Assembly: GCF_018446385.1 (NCBI RefSeq)
Contig: NC_055987.1
Location: forward strand, 6,471,705-6,535,704
DNA: 64,000 bases
Direction of reading: 5' to 3'
Source of the DNA: Zingiber officinale
Lineage: Eukaryota > Streptophyta > Magnoliopsida > Zingiberales > Zingiberaceae
Positions 35,050 through 46,945 of this stretch are shown here, piece by piece. The notes below the pieces were generated by a model. That model was not told the origin of the DNA, did no database searches, and saw nothing but the letters and a program-made list of their open reading frames with translations. Within the stretch, counting starts at the first letter, position 1. Every line of letters starts with the position of its first letter. The translations under genes and the position numbers were made by a program.

Positions 35050-37768
35050 TGTCACGCCCCAGAGGAGTCCCTATCCAAGAAAATTTCGGCAGCATCTCCC
35101 CTGTACGGTGGACAATCTGAAACTTTTCTACATCCTCATATACCTCAGCCACAGGCGGCTGGAATAATAAAAACAATAAAATACAATCACACAAACATCC
35201 ACGCAGTTTATATATAAGTACACAGATCAGTAATATCATGACTCGAAAACAACCCTACTCCACTACACTCGTAAAGCTCAAAATCGACAATAAAACCAAC
35301 TTACCTCTTCTGCCATCTAAGCAGGCATGTTGTAAAAGCAAATCCAAAACCAAATCCATCGACATCACAAAATCCATACAATGTCCAAGTATCATCAAAC
35401 AAGAACAGAATCTAAAACAAATTTAGCATAGTCTATGTAAGAAAAACCAAAAGTCCAATAATATCCTCGAGGCCTGCAGGGGACTAGCGACTGGAACTCT
35501 CTCCTGACAGAATCAACTTGAAAATATCAACAATGGAGGCGGGGTGAGTCCAACATTCAACAGGTACAACTGATATACAAAGTAAGGAAATAACACCTAG
35601 CACTAATCATGCGTACAGTCTCCTGATGTAATAAAGGTAAATGCAAACTGAAATAAACAGGAGAGTACTGTACTAACCAGGACCTGGGTATAAAGACAAG
35701 CAGTCCGAGAGATATGGAAATCCTGTATGCATGTCAAACATAGGTATCCAAACAATATGCAGCATATAAATGCAGCAAACACAAACACAAGCAATAAATG
35801 CATCATGCATATGATGCCAATGATGCGTCCTGGTCACCCCTGACGCCAGTCGATCATCTCACACAATAGAGAGGCCGAGTGGGTAGGTCTGTGACAACCG
35901 TGCACTCTGTCGTCACTACTCCTGATGAGTGACCGAGTGGACGGGATGCTGTCGGAGTACACCTATCCTCCTACCCCAAATCATAAATGGGGGAGCGCAA
36001 TGCTCTCATCTCCCGGTACACGATGACGGGGAGGAATCCCTGCCGGATAACACGTTGTGTCACACTACCCATGAGCGGACCAACGGTGCCTAACAGAGTC
36101 CCTGCTGCAACACACTCTGCCTGAATCAACCACTAACTCATGAGTGGTGGTGTGTGCAGATCCATGTAACTGGTGTTGTGCTTACAATAATGGAGCGAAC
36201 TATCGCACAGCATGCAATCATGCAAATGGTGCATGGCACTAACCACAACATATCCTGACCTAACCCATATATATATAAGTGCGTCATAGGTCAACGAATC
36301 AAATCAAATCAAAGGTTCACAAGGTATAAAACCTAGGTCCTGAACATGGTGAGCATGGTATATCACTACCCCTATAAGCATGTATCAACAGGTAAGGAAT
36401 ACATGAGATGCAAAACAAACAATCAATCAATCATGTAACAATTATCGGGTAGTGATTAACCGGAATAAATAAGAAACATAATTAATGCAACTTGTTATAT
36501 TCACTACTATGTATATCAAATGACATAAGTCAAAAGTACCCATCTCCAAAAGAAATGGTCCAATCCGTCCAAATCCGGACGTCGAGAAACCCGTCTCGCG
36601 TCAAGGTCCTGTGATACCAACAGAGATATATTTTATTTAGCTAAAATTCCAATGAATTGCTAAATAGAATCCTTAAAACTATCTAGGCAAAACCCTAAAT
36701 CATAAATCATCAACATACCTAATTCAACACATAAACCTAACTCACATCTATCATCATAATAGTCCAACCAGCACAGAAACTACCACAAGGATCTGTTACC
36801 CTACACCTTACCTAGATTCCCAGTAGAAATGTTGCTGTCGAAGAAAAGTAGCCGCTGCAAGACAGCTGCCGGACCAAAGACAATCCACAGAACAACCCTT
36901 TCCTGTTAGAATCTTTCATTGAACAGATCGAGTTGAGATCCACAATTGGGAACCTCAAGTCAAACAACAACCCATCTTACAACCAAAACTTACCTCAGGT
37001 GTGTGAATCTGTTGACATGGGTGTGGTGGTCGGAAACAACCAGATACTCCACTTCTAAAAATGTGCCGACAACCTAAGATAGCGCCTTCTTGCCGGAGGA
37101 CAGTGAGGGGATCAGATAAGAGCGTTTCCTTGTCGAAATCTCCACTGTTCCGAGGAGAAATCAAGGCTCGGGCTAGGGCACGAAGGGTGGCAGTGACAAT
37201 GTCGGCTAGGCAAAGAAACTTGGTCGGCTGCCGGTGCTCTGAAGAGGAGAAGGGGAAAGGTGGCGTCACTGCTCCCTGTGGCGGCTGCGGCAGAAGGAAG
37301 GCTAGGGCACAAAGGAGAGACCGGCGTCGCGGGCAGAAGGTCGACGCTAGGGCTCCTATGGCCGGCGGTATCTCGGGAAGAAGAAGAAGAGAGCAGCGTC
37401 GGCTCTGTGAGTTGCAGCCGTCGGTGGATCTAGGGCACCGGCGGTTAGGGATCGGAGAAGATGGCGTCGGGCGAGGAATTGAGAAGAAGAAACGAGAAGG
37501 AGAAGAAAGGGAACCGCTCGGGCACGCGGGGGGTCTCGGCGAGGAAGAAAATGGGAAAAAAGAAAATAAAGGAAAGAAATAAGAAAAACAAAAAGGAAAA
37601 GAAAATAAAACTTTTCCTCATTAAAACAGGGTAGCCTAAACAGGCTTTTCTGGGCCCCGTTTTTATCCCCGTTAACTCATCCGTACGAGCTCCGAAAATT
37701 TCCCGAAAAATTTCTAAAATTTCTGGAAAATTCCCTCGTTAATATTCGCCTATTTCCAGTATTTTACA
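35050..37768 (-). repeat. 3' LTR of the Tekay element
   Basis: 2719 bp, TGTCACGCCCC...CAGTATTTTACA in plus reading. Next to it, inside, AGTGGGGGAGAA on the minus strand (37769-37780) is the polypurine tract. The purine-rich frame at 37061-37582 is LTR sequence, not a gene. Confidence 0.92.
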
Positions 37769-37878
37769 TTCTCCCCCACTAATAAAAATTTGGTCCCCAA
37801 ATTTAGTTATCTACCATCAGCAAGTACTAATAATAAACAGAAAGTATAAATGTTGAACTGTAAACTGAATCACATACC

Positions 37879-40800
37879 TCAAGTAAAAAGATGGGGGTAT
37901 TGAGCTCGGATAGTATCCTCGAGCTCCCAAGTAGCCTCCTTGTTCGAATGATGCTGTCATCCGACTTTAACCAGCCGGATAGTTTTGTTCCGCAACTGAC
38001 GCTCTTTCCGGTCGAAAATCCATACTGGAACCTCCTCATAAGTAGCATCAGGCTGAAGGGGAACTGGGATATCTGTCAGCACATGCGTCGGATCAGGTAC
38101 GTATCTCCGCAGCATAGATACGTGGAATACATCGTGAACGCCTGCCAGGGACGGTGGTAGTGCCAGTCGCTAAGCTACCGCTCCGATCCTCTCCAAGATC
38201 TCGAAAGGGCCAATGTACCGCGGAGCTAGCTTACCTCTGAGGCCAAATCTCTTCACCCCTTTCGTGGGTGAAACTCGCAGAAACACATGGTCGCTAACAG
38301 AGAACTCTAGTGGTCTGCGTCTCCGATCAGCATAACTCTTCTGACGGTCCTGCGCCTCTGACATCCTCCGTCTGATAATACGGACCAACTCTGCATCCTG
38401 CTGAACTCTATGAGGTCCCAACAACTGGGCATCTCCAACCTCATCCCAGAGGACGGGTGTCCGACAAGGTCTACCATACAACGCCTCAAACGGTGCCATC
38501 TGGATAGCCGAATGAAAGCTGTTGTTGTAAGCAAACTCTACTAATGGCAGATGGTCCTCCCAACTGCCTCCGAAATCCATAACACATGACCTCAGCAGGT
38601 CCTCTAAAGTCTGAATGGTCCGCTCTGATTGTCCATCTGTCTGTGGATGGAAAGCTGTATTGAAACGGAGCTGTGTGCCCAAGGCCTGCTGCAGACTCTA
38701 CCAGAAACTAGACGTGAACCGTGGATCTCTATCCGAAATGATACTCAACGGAACACCATGTAGTCTGATGATCTCCCGACAATACAGATCTGCCAAACGA
38801 TCCAGGGAATCAGTCCTCCGGATCGCTAAGAAGTGCGCAGATTTGGTTAATCGATCAACGATTACCCAAATTGCGTCATGACCTCGTCGTTTCCTCGGCA
38901 ACCCTACCACAAAGTCCATGGTAATGTGATCCCACTTCCACTCAGGAATAGAAATCCGTTGAAGTAATCCTGCAGGTCTCTGGTGCTCAGCCTTCACCTG
39001 CTGACAAAAGAGACATCTAGCTACGAAATCCGCGATGTCTTTCTTCATGTCGTTCCACCAATAGGAACGCCTCAAGTCTCGATACATACGGGTCCCGCCT
39101 GGATGGATCGTAAATCGAGAGCGGTGAGCCTCCAGAAGTAGCTCCTGTAAGACCGGATGAGACTGTGGTACGCATAATCTACCTCGGAAGTATATAACAC
39201 CTTCCTCGTCTCGTGTAAACTCGGTCTGCTGTCCGGAAGCTATCTGACTACTAATGAACTGCAAATGCTGATCACTAGCCTGTGCCTCTCGGATCCTCAT
39301 CCTGATCGACGACTGAGCAACCATGGTAACCAGAATACCCTGCTCTGTAGATCCCTGCTCCTCAAGGTCTAACTCGGAGAAACCCTGAACCAAGTCTGTA
39401 ACTGAAACTCGGTGGCAAGCCAAAGTCCCTCTGGACTTCCTGCTGAGTGCATCGGCAACCACATTAGCTTTCTCCGGGTGGTAGCTAATGGTACAATCGT
39501 AGTCCTTCAGGAACTCCATCCATCTCCTCTGTCGGAGATTAAGCTCCTTCTGAGTAAAAATATATTTGAGACTCTTATGATCAGTAAGAATCTCAAATGT
39601 AATACCATATAAATGATGTCGCCATAGCTTCAGAGCAAAGATGATGGCAGCTAACTCCAGGTCATGAACTGGGTAGTTCTTTTCATGCTCCTTCAGCTGA
39701 CGGGAAGCATAAGAGACTACTCTGCCGTGCTACATCAGAACAGCGCTCAAACCCTGAAGAGACGCGTAGGTATAGAGTACAAATCTGTCCTCTCCAGAAG
39801 GTAAAACCAAAACTGGAGCCGACACTAATCTCCGCTTCAGCTCCTGAAAGTTGGTCTCGCAATCCTCTGTCCACGTAAACTTCACGCCTTTCCTGGTAAG
39901 GCGTGTCAGCGGCATAGCAATACGCGAGAAACCCTCGACAAAACGTCGGTAATATCCGGCCAATCTCAGAAAACTGCGGATCTCCTGAACAGACTTCGGC
40001 TGCTCCCAGCTGGTGACAGTCTCGATCTTCTGAGGATCAACCGAAATACCTCTGCTCGAGACCACATGTCCAAGAAAACCGACTGAGGATAGCCAGAACG
40101 CACACTTGCTGAACTTCGCGTACAGCTGATGTCGTCGAAGAATCTCCAAAACTGTGCGAAGATGCTGTGCGTGCTCCTCCTCGGAACGAGAGTAGACCAA
40201 TATGTCATCAATGAAGACGATAACAAACTGATCCAAATACTCCAGAAAGATGCGGTTCATCAAGTCCATAAACACCGCTGGAGCATTGGTAAGCCCAAAT
40301 GGCATTACCAAAAACTCATAATGACCATATCTGGTATGGAAAGCTGTCTTCTAAATATCTGAGTCTCTGACTCTCAGCTGATGATATCCGGATCGCAGAT
40401 CAATCTTAGAATACACTGATGTACCTCTGAGCTGATCAAACAAATCCTCGATCCGTGGTAAAGGATATTTATTTCTGACGGTAACTGCATTCAACTGCCT
40501 GTAGTCAATACATAACCTCATGGTGTCATCTTTTTTCTTGACAAATAATACCGGAGAACCCCATGGAGAAACACTAGGGTGAATGAATCCCCTGTCTAAA
40601 AGCTCCTGGAGTTGAACCTTCAGCTCGTTCAACTCTTTTGGTGCCATACGATAAGGAGCTTTCGATGCCGGTGCGGTCCCCGGAATCAGCTCAATAGCGA
40701 ACTCCACTTGCCTTCTGGGAGGCAAACCTGGCAGCTCCTCTGGAAATACATCTGGGTACTCCCGGACTACAGAAACGTCGGAGAGCTGCAATCTACTGCT

Positions 40801-41704
40801 GTCCTCAATACTAATCAAAGATAACAAAAAACCCTGACAACCATGTGACAGCAGCTTCTGAGCCTGAATCGCCGAAATGATCGATATGTCGTCATCTCTA
40901 ATGCCAGTGAAATCCCACGAGGGTTGGTTCGGAGGCCGGAATGTGACCACCCTCGTCTGGCAATCGACGGTAGCATGATATACTGACAGCCAATCCATGC
41001 TAAGAATGATATCAAACTCGACCATCTCCAATACTAGAAGATCTACCGTAAGTATCATGTTGCCAAAGTTTAACGGGCAACCTCTGACCTCCTGGGTGAC
41101 GTCTAAAGTATCACCAGACGGTAGGGAGACGGTCAATCGTTGCAGTCTAAAAGTAGGTAATCTACCAATCTCCCGCATAAAGGTACGAGATATAAAAGAA
41201 TGCGAACTACCAGTATCAATCAATATGTCAGCGGAAAATGAATAAATGGAAATCATACCGCGGAAAACGGATCCGTCGGCCCGCTGTGCATCCTCCCTGG
41301 TAATCGCATGTACACGTCCAGTCTCTGGCGGAGGAGGAGGAGGTAACGCTGCCAGCGGCTGCTGCGACTGGGCAGTAGCCTGCCACTGAGGCGGTGCTGG
41401 ATAATGTGCCAGAGAAGACTGAGAAGACGGTGACTGATACTGTGCAGCTAGCTGAGACTGAGTCTGGTACTGGCCTAAAGGCTGAGGCTACATCTGATAC
41501 TACCCCTGCGTCAGATAATAAGGTCCTGGAACAGAACTCTGGGGTGCTATGGAAGCACTGGAGTACTCCTGTCCAAGCATGCCAAATGCCGCTGCTGCAG
41601 GTGAAGCACTCCGCTGCTGGCCATGCGAAGGTTGGGCTCGTCGCCCTCCTCGATAAGTTCCGGTCTGACTGGACTGTCCTCCATGATCAGACCCTCCGGA
41701 AGTC
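37879..41704 (-). pseudogene. Tekay pol (protease, RT, RNase H, integrase) with nonsense codons
   Basis: One reading frame runs through protease ([12 protein letters not shown], about 41220), reverse transcriptase ([10 protein letters not shown], about 40215), RNase H, integrase (zinc motif ending CLFCQQ, then MDFVVGLP and SDRDPRF), and a C-terminus ending at 37879. It is stopped by TAG at 41500, 41488, 40351, 39730, 38698 and 38170 and by TGA at 37957, without loss of frame. The RNase H entry reads YTYAS where the family has YTDAS, so the first catalytic Asp is lost. Five of the TAG codons stand where Gln is expected. The part 41257-41704 is the Gln/Pro-rich gag-protease linker. Confidence 0.9.
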
Positions 41705-41709
41705 ATATG

Positions 41710-42797
41710 TGTAGGACCGTGATCGTTCGATAGAGGGGGGGGGGGGTGAATATCGATTCGAAAATTCGAGTGTAAAAGTACGCAGCGGAAAAGTAAATGA
41801 ACACAGTTGATTTTACTTCGTTCGGAGCCTGTGACGACTCCTACTCGAAGGCCCGTGGTCCTTGACCACTTTCGTTGGGCAATCACTAGCAATTCGAATA
41901 TGATTACAAAAAGCGTACAGGAAATACTAATGAAGCAAAGTAATACCGACAAGGAAATTAACCAACGAAGAAGGAGCACTTTGTCAGAGCTTTGTTAGCG
42001 TCGTAGGAGCGTAGAGCAGCAGGACTAGTAGTCGAAGAGTTCTCAGTTGTTGTTGAAGCTCCACCCCTGGGGCTTCTTTTATATGTTGCTCCGGGCGCCT
42101 GGATCCCTTCCGGGCGCCCTGGTGCGACGTGGCAAGTCTAGTCAGGATGCTCCACGTGGCGAGGCGACGCAGAGGATAAAAGTTGCCTCCGGGCGCTCGG
42201 ATCCCTTCCGGGCGCCCAGACCCCCGGGCGCCCGGACCACCTTTTTCCAGAGATTCCTTCTCCTGCAAAACAAGGTTAGTCCGAGGCAAAATATATCCTG
42301 CAACACAGATTGTTAGCACAATTTCTAAAGTATGAATTAACAGAAAAAAGTATTACTTCCAAGACCGGAATCTAGTCACGATCTCGGCTTAGATTTCCGA
42401 AATGGATCTAAGCCGGATCGACGCCTAATGTTCCCTTCCCGGGAACGCGTCCTCGCAGTCACTCCCCTCCAGTGACTTACCTTACTTACCTGCCAGACGT
42501 CCGGTCAGCCCTTCGACCCGTCTGGACTTCTCGCCAGCTATCCGGTCAGCCCATCGACCTAGCTGGACTTCTCGCCAAGCGTCCGGTCAGCCCGTCGACC
42601 CGCTTGGACTTCTCGCCAGCTATCCGGTCAGCCCGTCGACCTAGCTGGGCTTCGTGCCAGACATCCGGTCAGCCCGTCGACCTGTCTGGACTTCTCCTGC
42701 ACACTCGATCAAAGTGTCAGACAACAACAAAACTAACTTAACTCATTTGTCATTCATCAAAACCTAGGTTAGACCGTCAGTGCTACCCGCACCAACA
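41710..42797 (-). repeat. 3' LTR of the gag-plus-accessory element
   Basis: 1088 bp, TGTAGGACCG...CACCAACA. In element orientation it holds five covarying hairpins (42493-42689), then GGGCGCCCGG palindromes (about 42091-42240), the TATA box ATATAAAAG (42077-42085), and a C-tract close to the end (G run from 41735). The polypurine tract AAAAAGGGGGAGAT abuts it on the inside. Confidence 0.92.
42493..42689. repeat. Five tandem hairpins with covarying outer stems
   Basis: Unit spacing is about 41 bases. Outer arms are CCAGACG/CGTCTGG, CCAGCTA/TAGCTGG, CCAAGCG/CGCTTGG, CCAGCTA/TAGCTGG and CCAGACA/TGTCTGG. All are fully complementary although positions 4-7 differ between units. Each encloses TCCGGTCAGCCC...TCGACC with an inner GGTC/GACC stem, and units are joined by ACTTCTCG. 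The copy in the other LTR (50180-50376) has one arm broken (CCAGAAG). Confidence 0.9.
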
Positions 42798-44241
42798 ATC
42801 TCCCCCTTTTTGATGGAATGACAACCTGGTTAAGTTAGTAAAAAGACTGCAAGAAAAATAAGTAAAACAGGTACATGGTTTTTTAAAGTTAGTTTTGGTG
42901 TTTTCAATTTGGTTTAGCTAACTTAACCACCTTACCCTCCCCCTTTGGCATTCATCAAAAAATAGGCAATGGAAACAAGCATAGTGTAGAGTTACTGTAA
43001 AAATTTGTAAATTTAAGAGACAGCGAAAAAGGTACTGATAAAAATATAATTTTTAAAACCAAGTTAGAAATAGTTAAATTGACTTGGGGGAGTCTAGATT
43101 AAGATAGATTCGCTTTAAATTTTACTTTTTAGCCTTTGAAAAAATAGCTAAGTTATTTGCAATAATGAATTTTCAAAAGATAATATTTGCAATAATGAAT
43201 TTTAAAAGTTATAAGTTTAAAGTTGATAATCTTTTCAAACGTGTAAAATTTTTCAAATCAGGTTTTTCAAATTTAGAATTTAAGTAATGTATACTTTTCA
43301 AAAGGTAAAATCTAATTTTCAAAGTCCAATTTTCAAACACTAAGTTGAATCTAGTTTTCAAATTTGATTTTTCAAAACAAAGCAAGAATTTTTAATTTTT
43401 CAAAAAACAAGTAAAATTTTAGCCAAAATAAATTTGTTAAGGCTAATTTGATAAAAGCTAAGTTTTCAAAGTTTAATTTTCAAGCATATGTTATAAAACT
43501 CAATAAGTTTAACTTGTAATAATTTTCAACTTTAAAATCAAGTTTAAAAATTAGGTGGGATTTTTAAACTTACAATTTTTCAAACACTCAGTTGAATTTA
43601 ACTTTTTGAAAACTAGTGTTCAAAAATAAGTTAGTTTTAAAATAGATGTACAAAGATATACAAAATTTTAATTAATTTCTCCCCCTGAACATGGCACTTA
43701 AAATTAAACAGCTGTCTAACCAAATAGGTACTAACTAACTATCAGAAGATAGTAGTTTTCACTTGGTTAGTCAGATTAAGTTGATTATAAGCAGTCAGTG
43801 TTTGACTTGACTGATGAACTTAATCTGATTAATGTCTGATTTGTATTTAACATCTAGACTTATGCCGATGCACTGAAATAAGCATCTTAAGTCCAGAAAG
43901 TTGGCCTATGCATCTCACCCCTTTCTATGTTTGTCAAACACAAGCAAGGTAAACCTAGGGTGTTGGTGAGATGCTCAAAAACTAGTCCTATGTGTACATG
44001 CTTTCTGAGGATTCAAAACTAGTCTAAGGCCAAAACTGTTTTTGAAAATCTAAAAATGGAAAGTTTTGAAAACAAATAAGTTTAACTTATAATTTGAAAG
44101 CAATAATTTTGAAAGTATTTTGAAATTCAAAATTCCTAGGCTACCAAGATAGAACATAATCAATGCAGGTCTGAAATATCACTAGATAGATCCAAAATAT
44201 TTTACATGTAGTGTAGCTACAGAAGTGAGTCATAACTGGAG
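42798..44241. other. Non-coding 3' interior of the element
   Basis: A/T-rich DNA with many TTTTCAAA/TTTGAAAA words; no frame resembles any part of pol. It lies between the accessory gene and the 3' LTR and may serve as that gene's 3' UTR. Confidence 0.65.
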
Positions 44242-45502
44242 CTACTGAGATAATGAAGGGGGTGGTCCAGATCCCAAGGATCGGAGAAGAGCCATCAGCT
44301 CAGTGTGTCGGGTCTCCCCGGCAGCTCGTAACTCGGCAACCTCTCGCCATATGTCCCGATGAAAATCAGAGTTCTCCTGCTGGAGACTCGCCATAGCTCT
44401 CTCTAGTCCGGTCATACGGTCGGCTAGAGTGCGGGGAGCGTGACGTGGTGCTCGAGCTGGGGGCGGTGGTGGAGTCGGTGCGGCTTCCTCTAGAAACAGT
44501 GCGAGCATGAACTCGTCCACCTGTGCGTCTGGATCGGGCTGGTGTTGTGCCCCCCTCCGCCAAGACAAAGTCCCGTCATCCCTATCTACGTGGATACCAG
44601 CTAGGGAGAAGTTTCGAGCTGCTATAACATCGAACTCGGTCATATAGGCAATGTCTCCTCTAGTGACATCAATGTGCAACGAGGACATATAGGCTATCAG
44701 AATGTGACAGAATGGCATGTGGACTCGTCTATCAGTCACGTATCCAGCCGAGTAGATAATGGTGGAGAAGATATGTAGGCTGATGTCAATATCTAACCTA
44801 TGACTCAGGGCATAGAGTAAAAATGAATGGAATGGGCGCATCACAGCGATGTCCCGAGTAGTCAGTGGTAAAATGCAAAGGACTAAGACCCTATAAAGAG
44901 CGTAGTCCTGGACTCGAAGTTCTACCGACCTAAACTGGGTCACAGTGGGATCTCGCTCTCCCCCCAAAAAATATGAATAAATCGTATCGAGAGTAATATG
45001 TGAGTAGGGTTCTCCGAATGGTAGATCCCTGGGAGGATAGCACAAGAAAGAGCAAGTAGATGGACGTAACTCTAAAAACTCTCGGATAGTCGTAGGGGAA
45101 AATATGATATCAGTACCCGCTGCCCTAGTGGTATAGGTGAGATCGTCTACTTTCACTAGGTTATTGCAAAATTCAGCACACAGACTTATGTTTACTGGAC
45201 TGGTACATTCGACAAGGTTCTTTAAGTTATAGTGGTTTATAACCTCTATAACTGAGGGACATGAACCTAGAAAGAACGATCTATCTATGCAGGTAGTCCT
45301 AATGGCCTTATAAACGGTTGACTCAAACTTAATCCTTAGTTCATCTGTAGGAAACCTAGGGTCAGTGCTAGCATTAGAGGGTCCAACACCAGTATTTGTT
45401 CGTTTCCTACTGTATATATAAAAAAAGATATTCTAAGAAAAAATGAGAAGACAAATTCTAATAAATTTTTAGAGAGGGGAAGAAGTTTTACCGAGGAGCC
45501 AT
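44242..45502 (-). CDS. Accessory protein of the retroelement, resembling 'putative plant transposon protein' domain
   Basis: Exon 1 is tiny (45502-45492, MAPR) and joins across an 82-base GT..AG intron to exon 2 (45409-44242), giving 392 residues with no stop. The protein begins MAPRRKRTNTGVG, a basic, nuclear-signal-like head. A globular middle (about 30-270) contains DLTYTTRAAGTDIIFSPTTI and resembles by eye the uncharacterised domain annotated as putative plant transposon protein. It ends with an acidic and proline-rich stretch (EEAAPTPPPPPARAPR) and a coiled coil (LADRMTGLERAMASLQQENS). Function is unknown; a role in nuclear import, targeting or silencing avoidance would be speculation. 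It has its own TATA-like promoter upstream. The splice model is inferred from frame and signals. Confidence 0.7.
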
Positions 45503-45655
45503 CGACAAATATAGATCTGACGACCTCGGTTGAATCGCAGCAGCGTCTTCACCGCAAGAAAAATTTGATTTAAAATACTCTCGCACTGAGGTTCGGAGTG
45601 AACCTTGGCAAAAGTAAAGTTTTAGTGGGGCAAGGGTTGGGGGCGCCTGCTGCCC

Positions 45656-45703
45656 CTTATTTATAGGGAGCTCCGGGCGCCTGGAGCCATTCCGGGCGCC
45701 CGG
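45656..45703 (-). promoter_or_regulatory. LTR-like internal promoter of the accessory gene
   Basis: On the minus strand TATAAATAAG (45656-45665) is preceded by two palindromes on a GGCGCC core (45673-45684 and 45692-45703), about 155 bases before the accessory ATG. The same words in the same order and spacing occur at the LTR promoter (42077-42122), including CTCCGGGCGCCTGGA and TTCCGGGCGCCC in plus reading. A third palindrome, GGGGCGCCCC, follows at 45718. Confidence 0.75.
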
Positions 45704-45739
45704 AGTTGATTTTAGGCGGGGCGCCCCGGAAGTGAATAC

Positions 45740-46945
45740 CAGGGGTTTTTTTTTATTTTATTTTTATTTTTTTTTAATTAATATTTTGAAATTAAGTTTT
45801 AAGTTTGAAATTAAAATCTTGAAATTAATTTTTAAGTTTGAAGAAGTTTGAAATTCATTTTTAAGTTTAAAATTAAAATTTTGAAATTAATTTTTAAGTT
45901 TGAAATTAAAATTTTTAAAATTAATTTTTAAGTTTGAAATTACAATTTTGAAATTTTTAAGTTTGAAATTAAAATTTTGAAATTAATTTTTAAGTTTGAA
46001 ATTAAATTTTTAAATTAAGTTTTAAGTTTAAAATTAAAATTTTGAAATTAATTTTTAAGTTTGAAATTAAAATTTTTAAAATTAATTTTTAAGTTTGAAA
46101 TTACAATTTTGAAAATTTTAAGTTTGAAATTAAAATTTTGAAATTAATTTTTAAGTTTAAAATTAAAATTTTGAAATTAAAATTTAAAATTAAAATTTTG
46201 AAATTAATTTTTAAGTTTAAAATTAAAATTTTGAAATTAATTTTTAAGTTTATAAATTAAAATTTTGAAATTAATTTTTTAAGTTTAAAATTAAAATTTT
46301 GAAATTAATTTTTAAGTTAAAATTAAAATTTTGAAATTAATTTTTAAGTTAAAATTAAAATTTTGAAATTAATTTTTAAGTTTAAAGTTAAAATTTTGAA
46401 ATTAATTTTTAAGTTTAAAATTAAAATTTTGAAATTAATTTTTAAGTTTAAAATTAAAATTTTGAGATTAAAGTTTAAAATTAAAATTTTGAAATTAATT
46501 TTTAAGTTTAAAATTAAAATTTTGATATTAATTTTTAAGTTAAAATTAAAATTTTGAAATTAATTTTAAGTTAAAATTAAAATTTTGAAATTAATTTTTA
46601 AGTTAAAATTAAAATTTTGAAATTAATTTTTAAGTTAAAATTAAAATTTTGAAATTAATTTTTAAGTTAAAATTAAAATTTTGAAATTAATTTTTAAGTT
46701 AAAATTAAAATTTTGAAATTAATTTTTAAGTTAAAATTAAAATTAAAATTTTGAAATTAATTTTTAAGTTAAAATTAAAATTTTGAAATTAATTTTTAAG
46801 TTAAAATTAAAATTTTGAAATTAATTTTTACATTTGGAATTAAAAATTTTGAAATTAATTTTTAAGTTTTAAATTAAAATTTTGAAATTAATTTTTAAGT
46901 TAAAATTAAAATTTTGAAATTAATTTTTAAGTTAAAATTAAAATT
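45740..46945. repeat. A/T minisatellite inside the retroelement
   Basis: About 1.2 kb of nearly pure A/T built from a unit of roughly 27-32 bases containing AAATTAAAATTTTGAAATTA then ATTTTTAAGTT, repeated some 38 times with small length changes. The only G and C are one or two per unit. Small open frames within it are repeat artefacts. Confidence 0.92.

Noticed and set aside
42493..42689. CRISPR array
   Set aside because: Units are tandem with internal inverted repeats, no unique spacers, and they are in a plant LTR.
46363..46557. 64-codon Lys/Ile/Phe-rich frame
   Set aside because: Translation of the A/T minisatellite.
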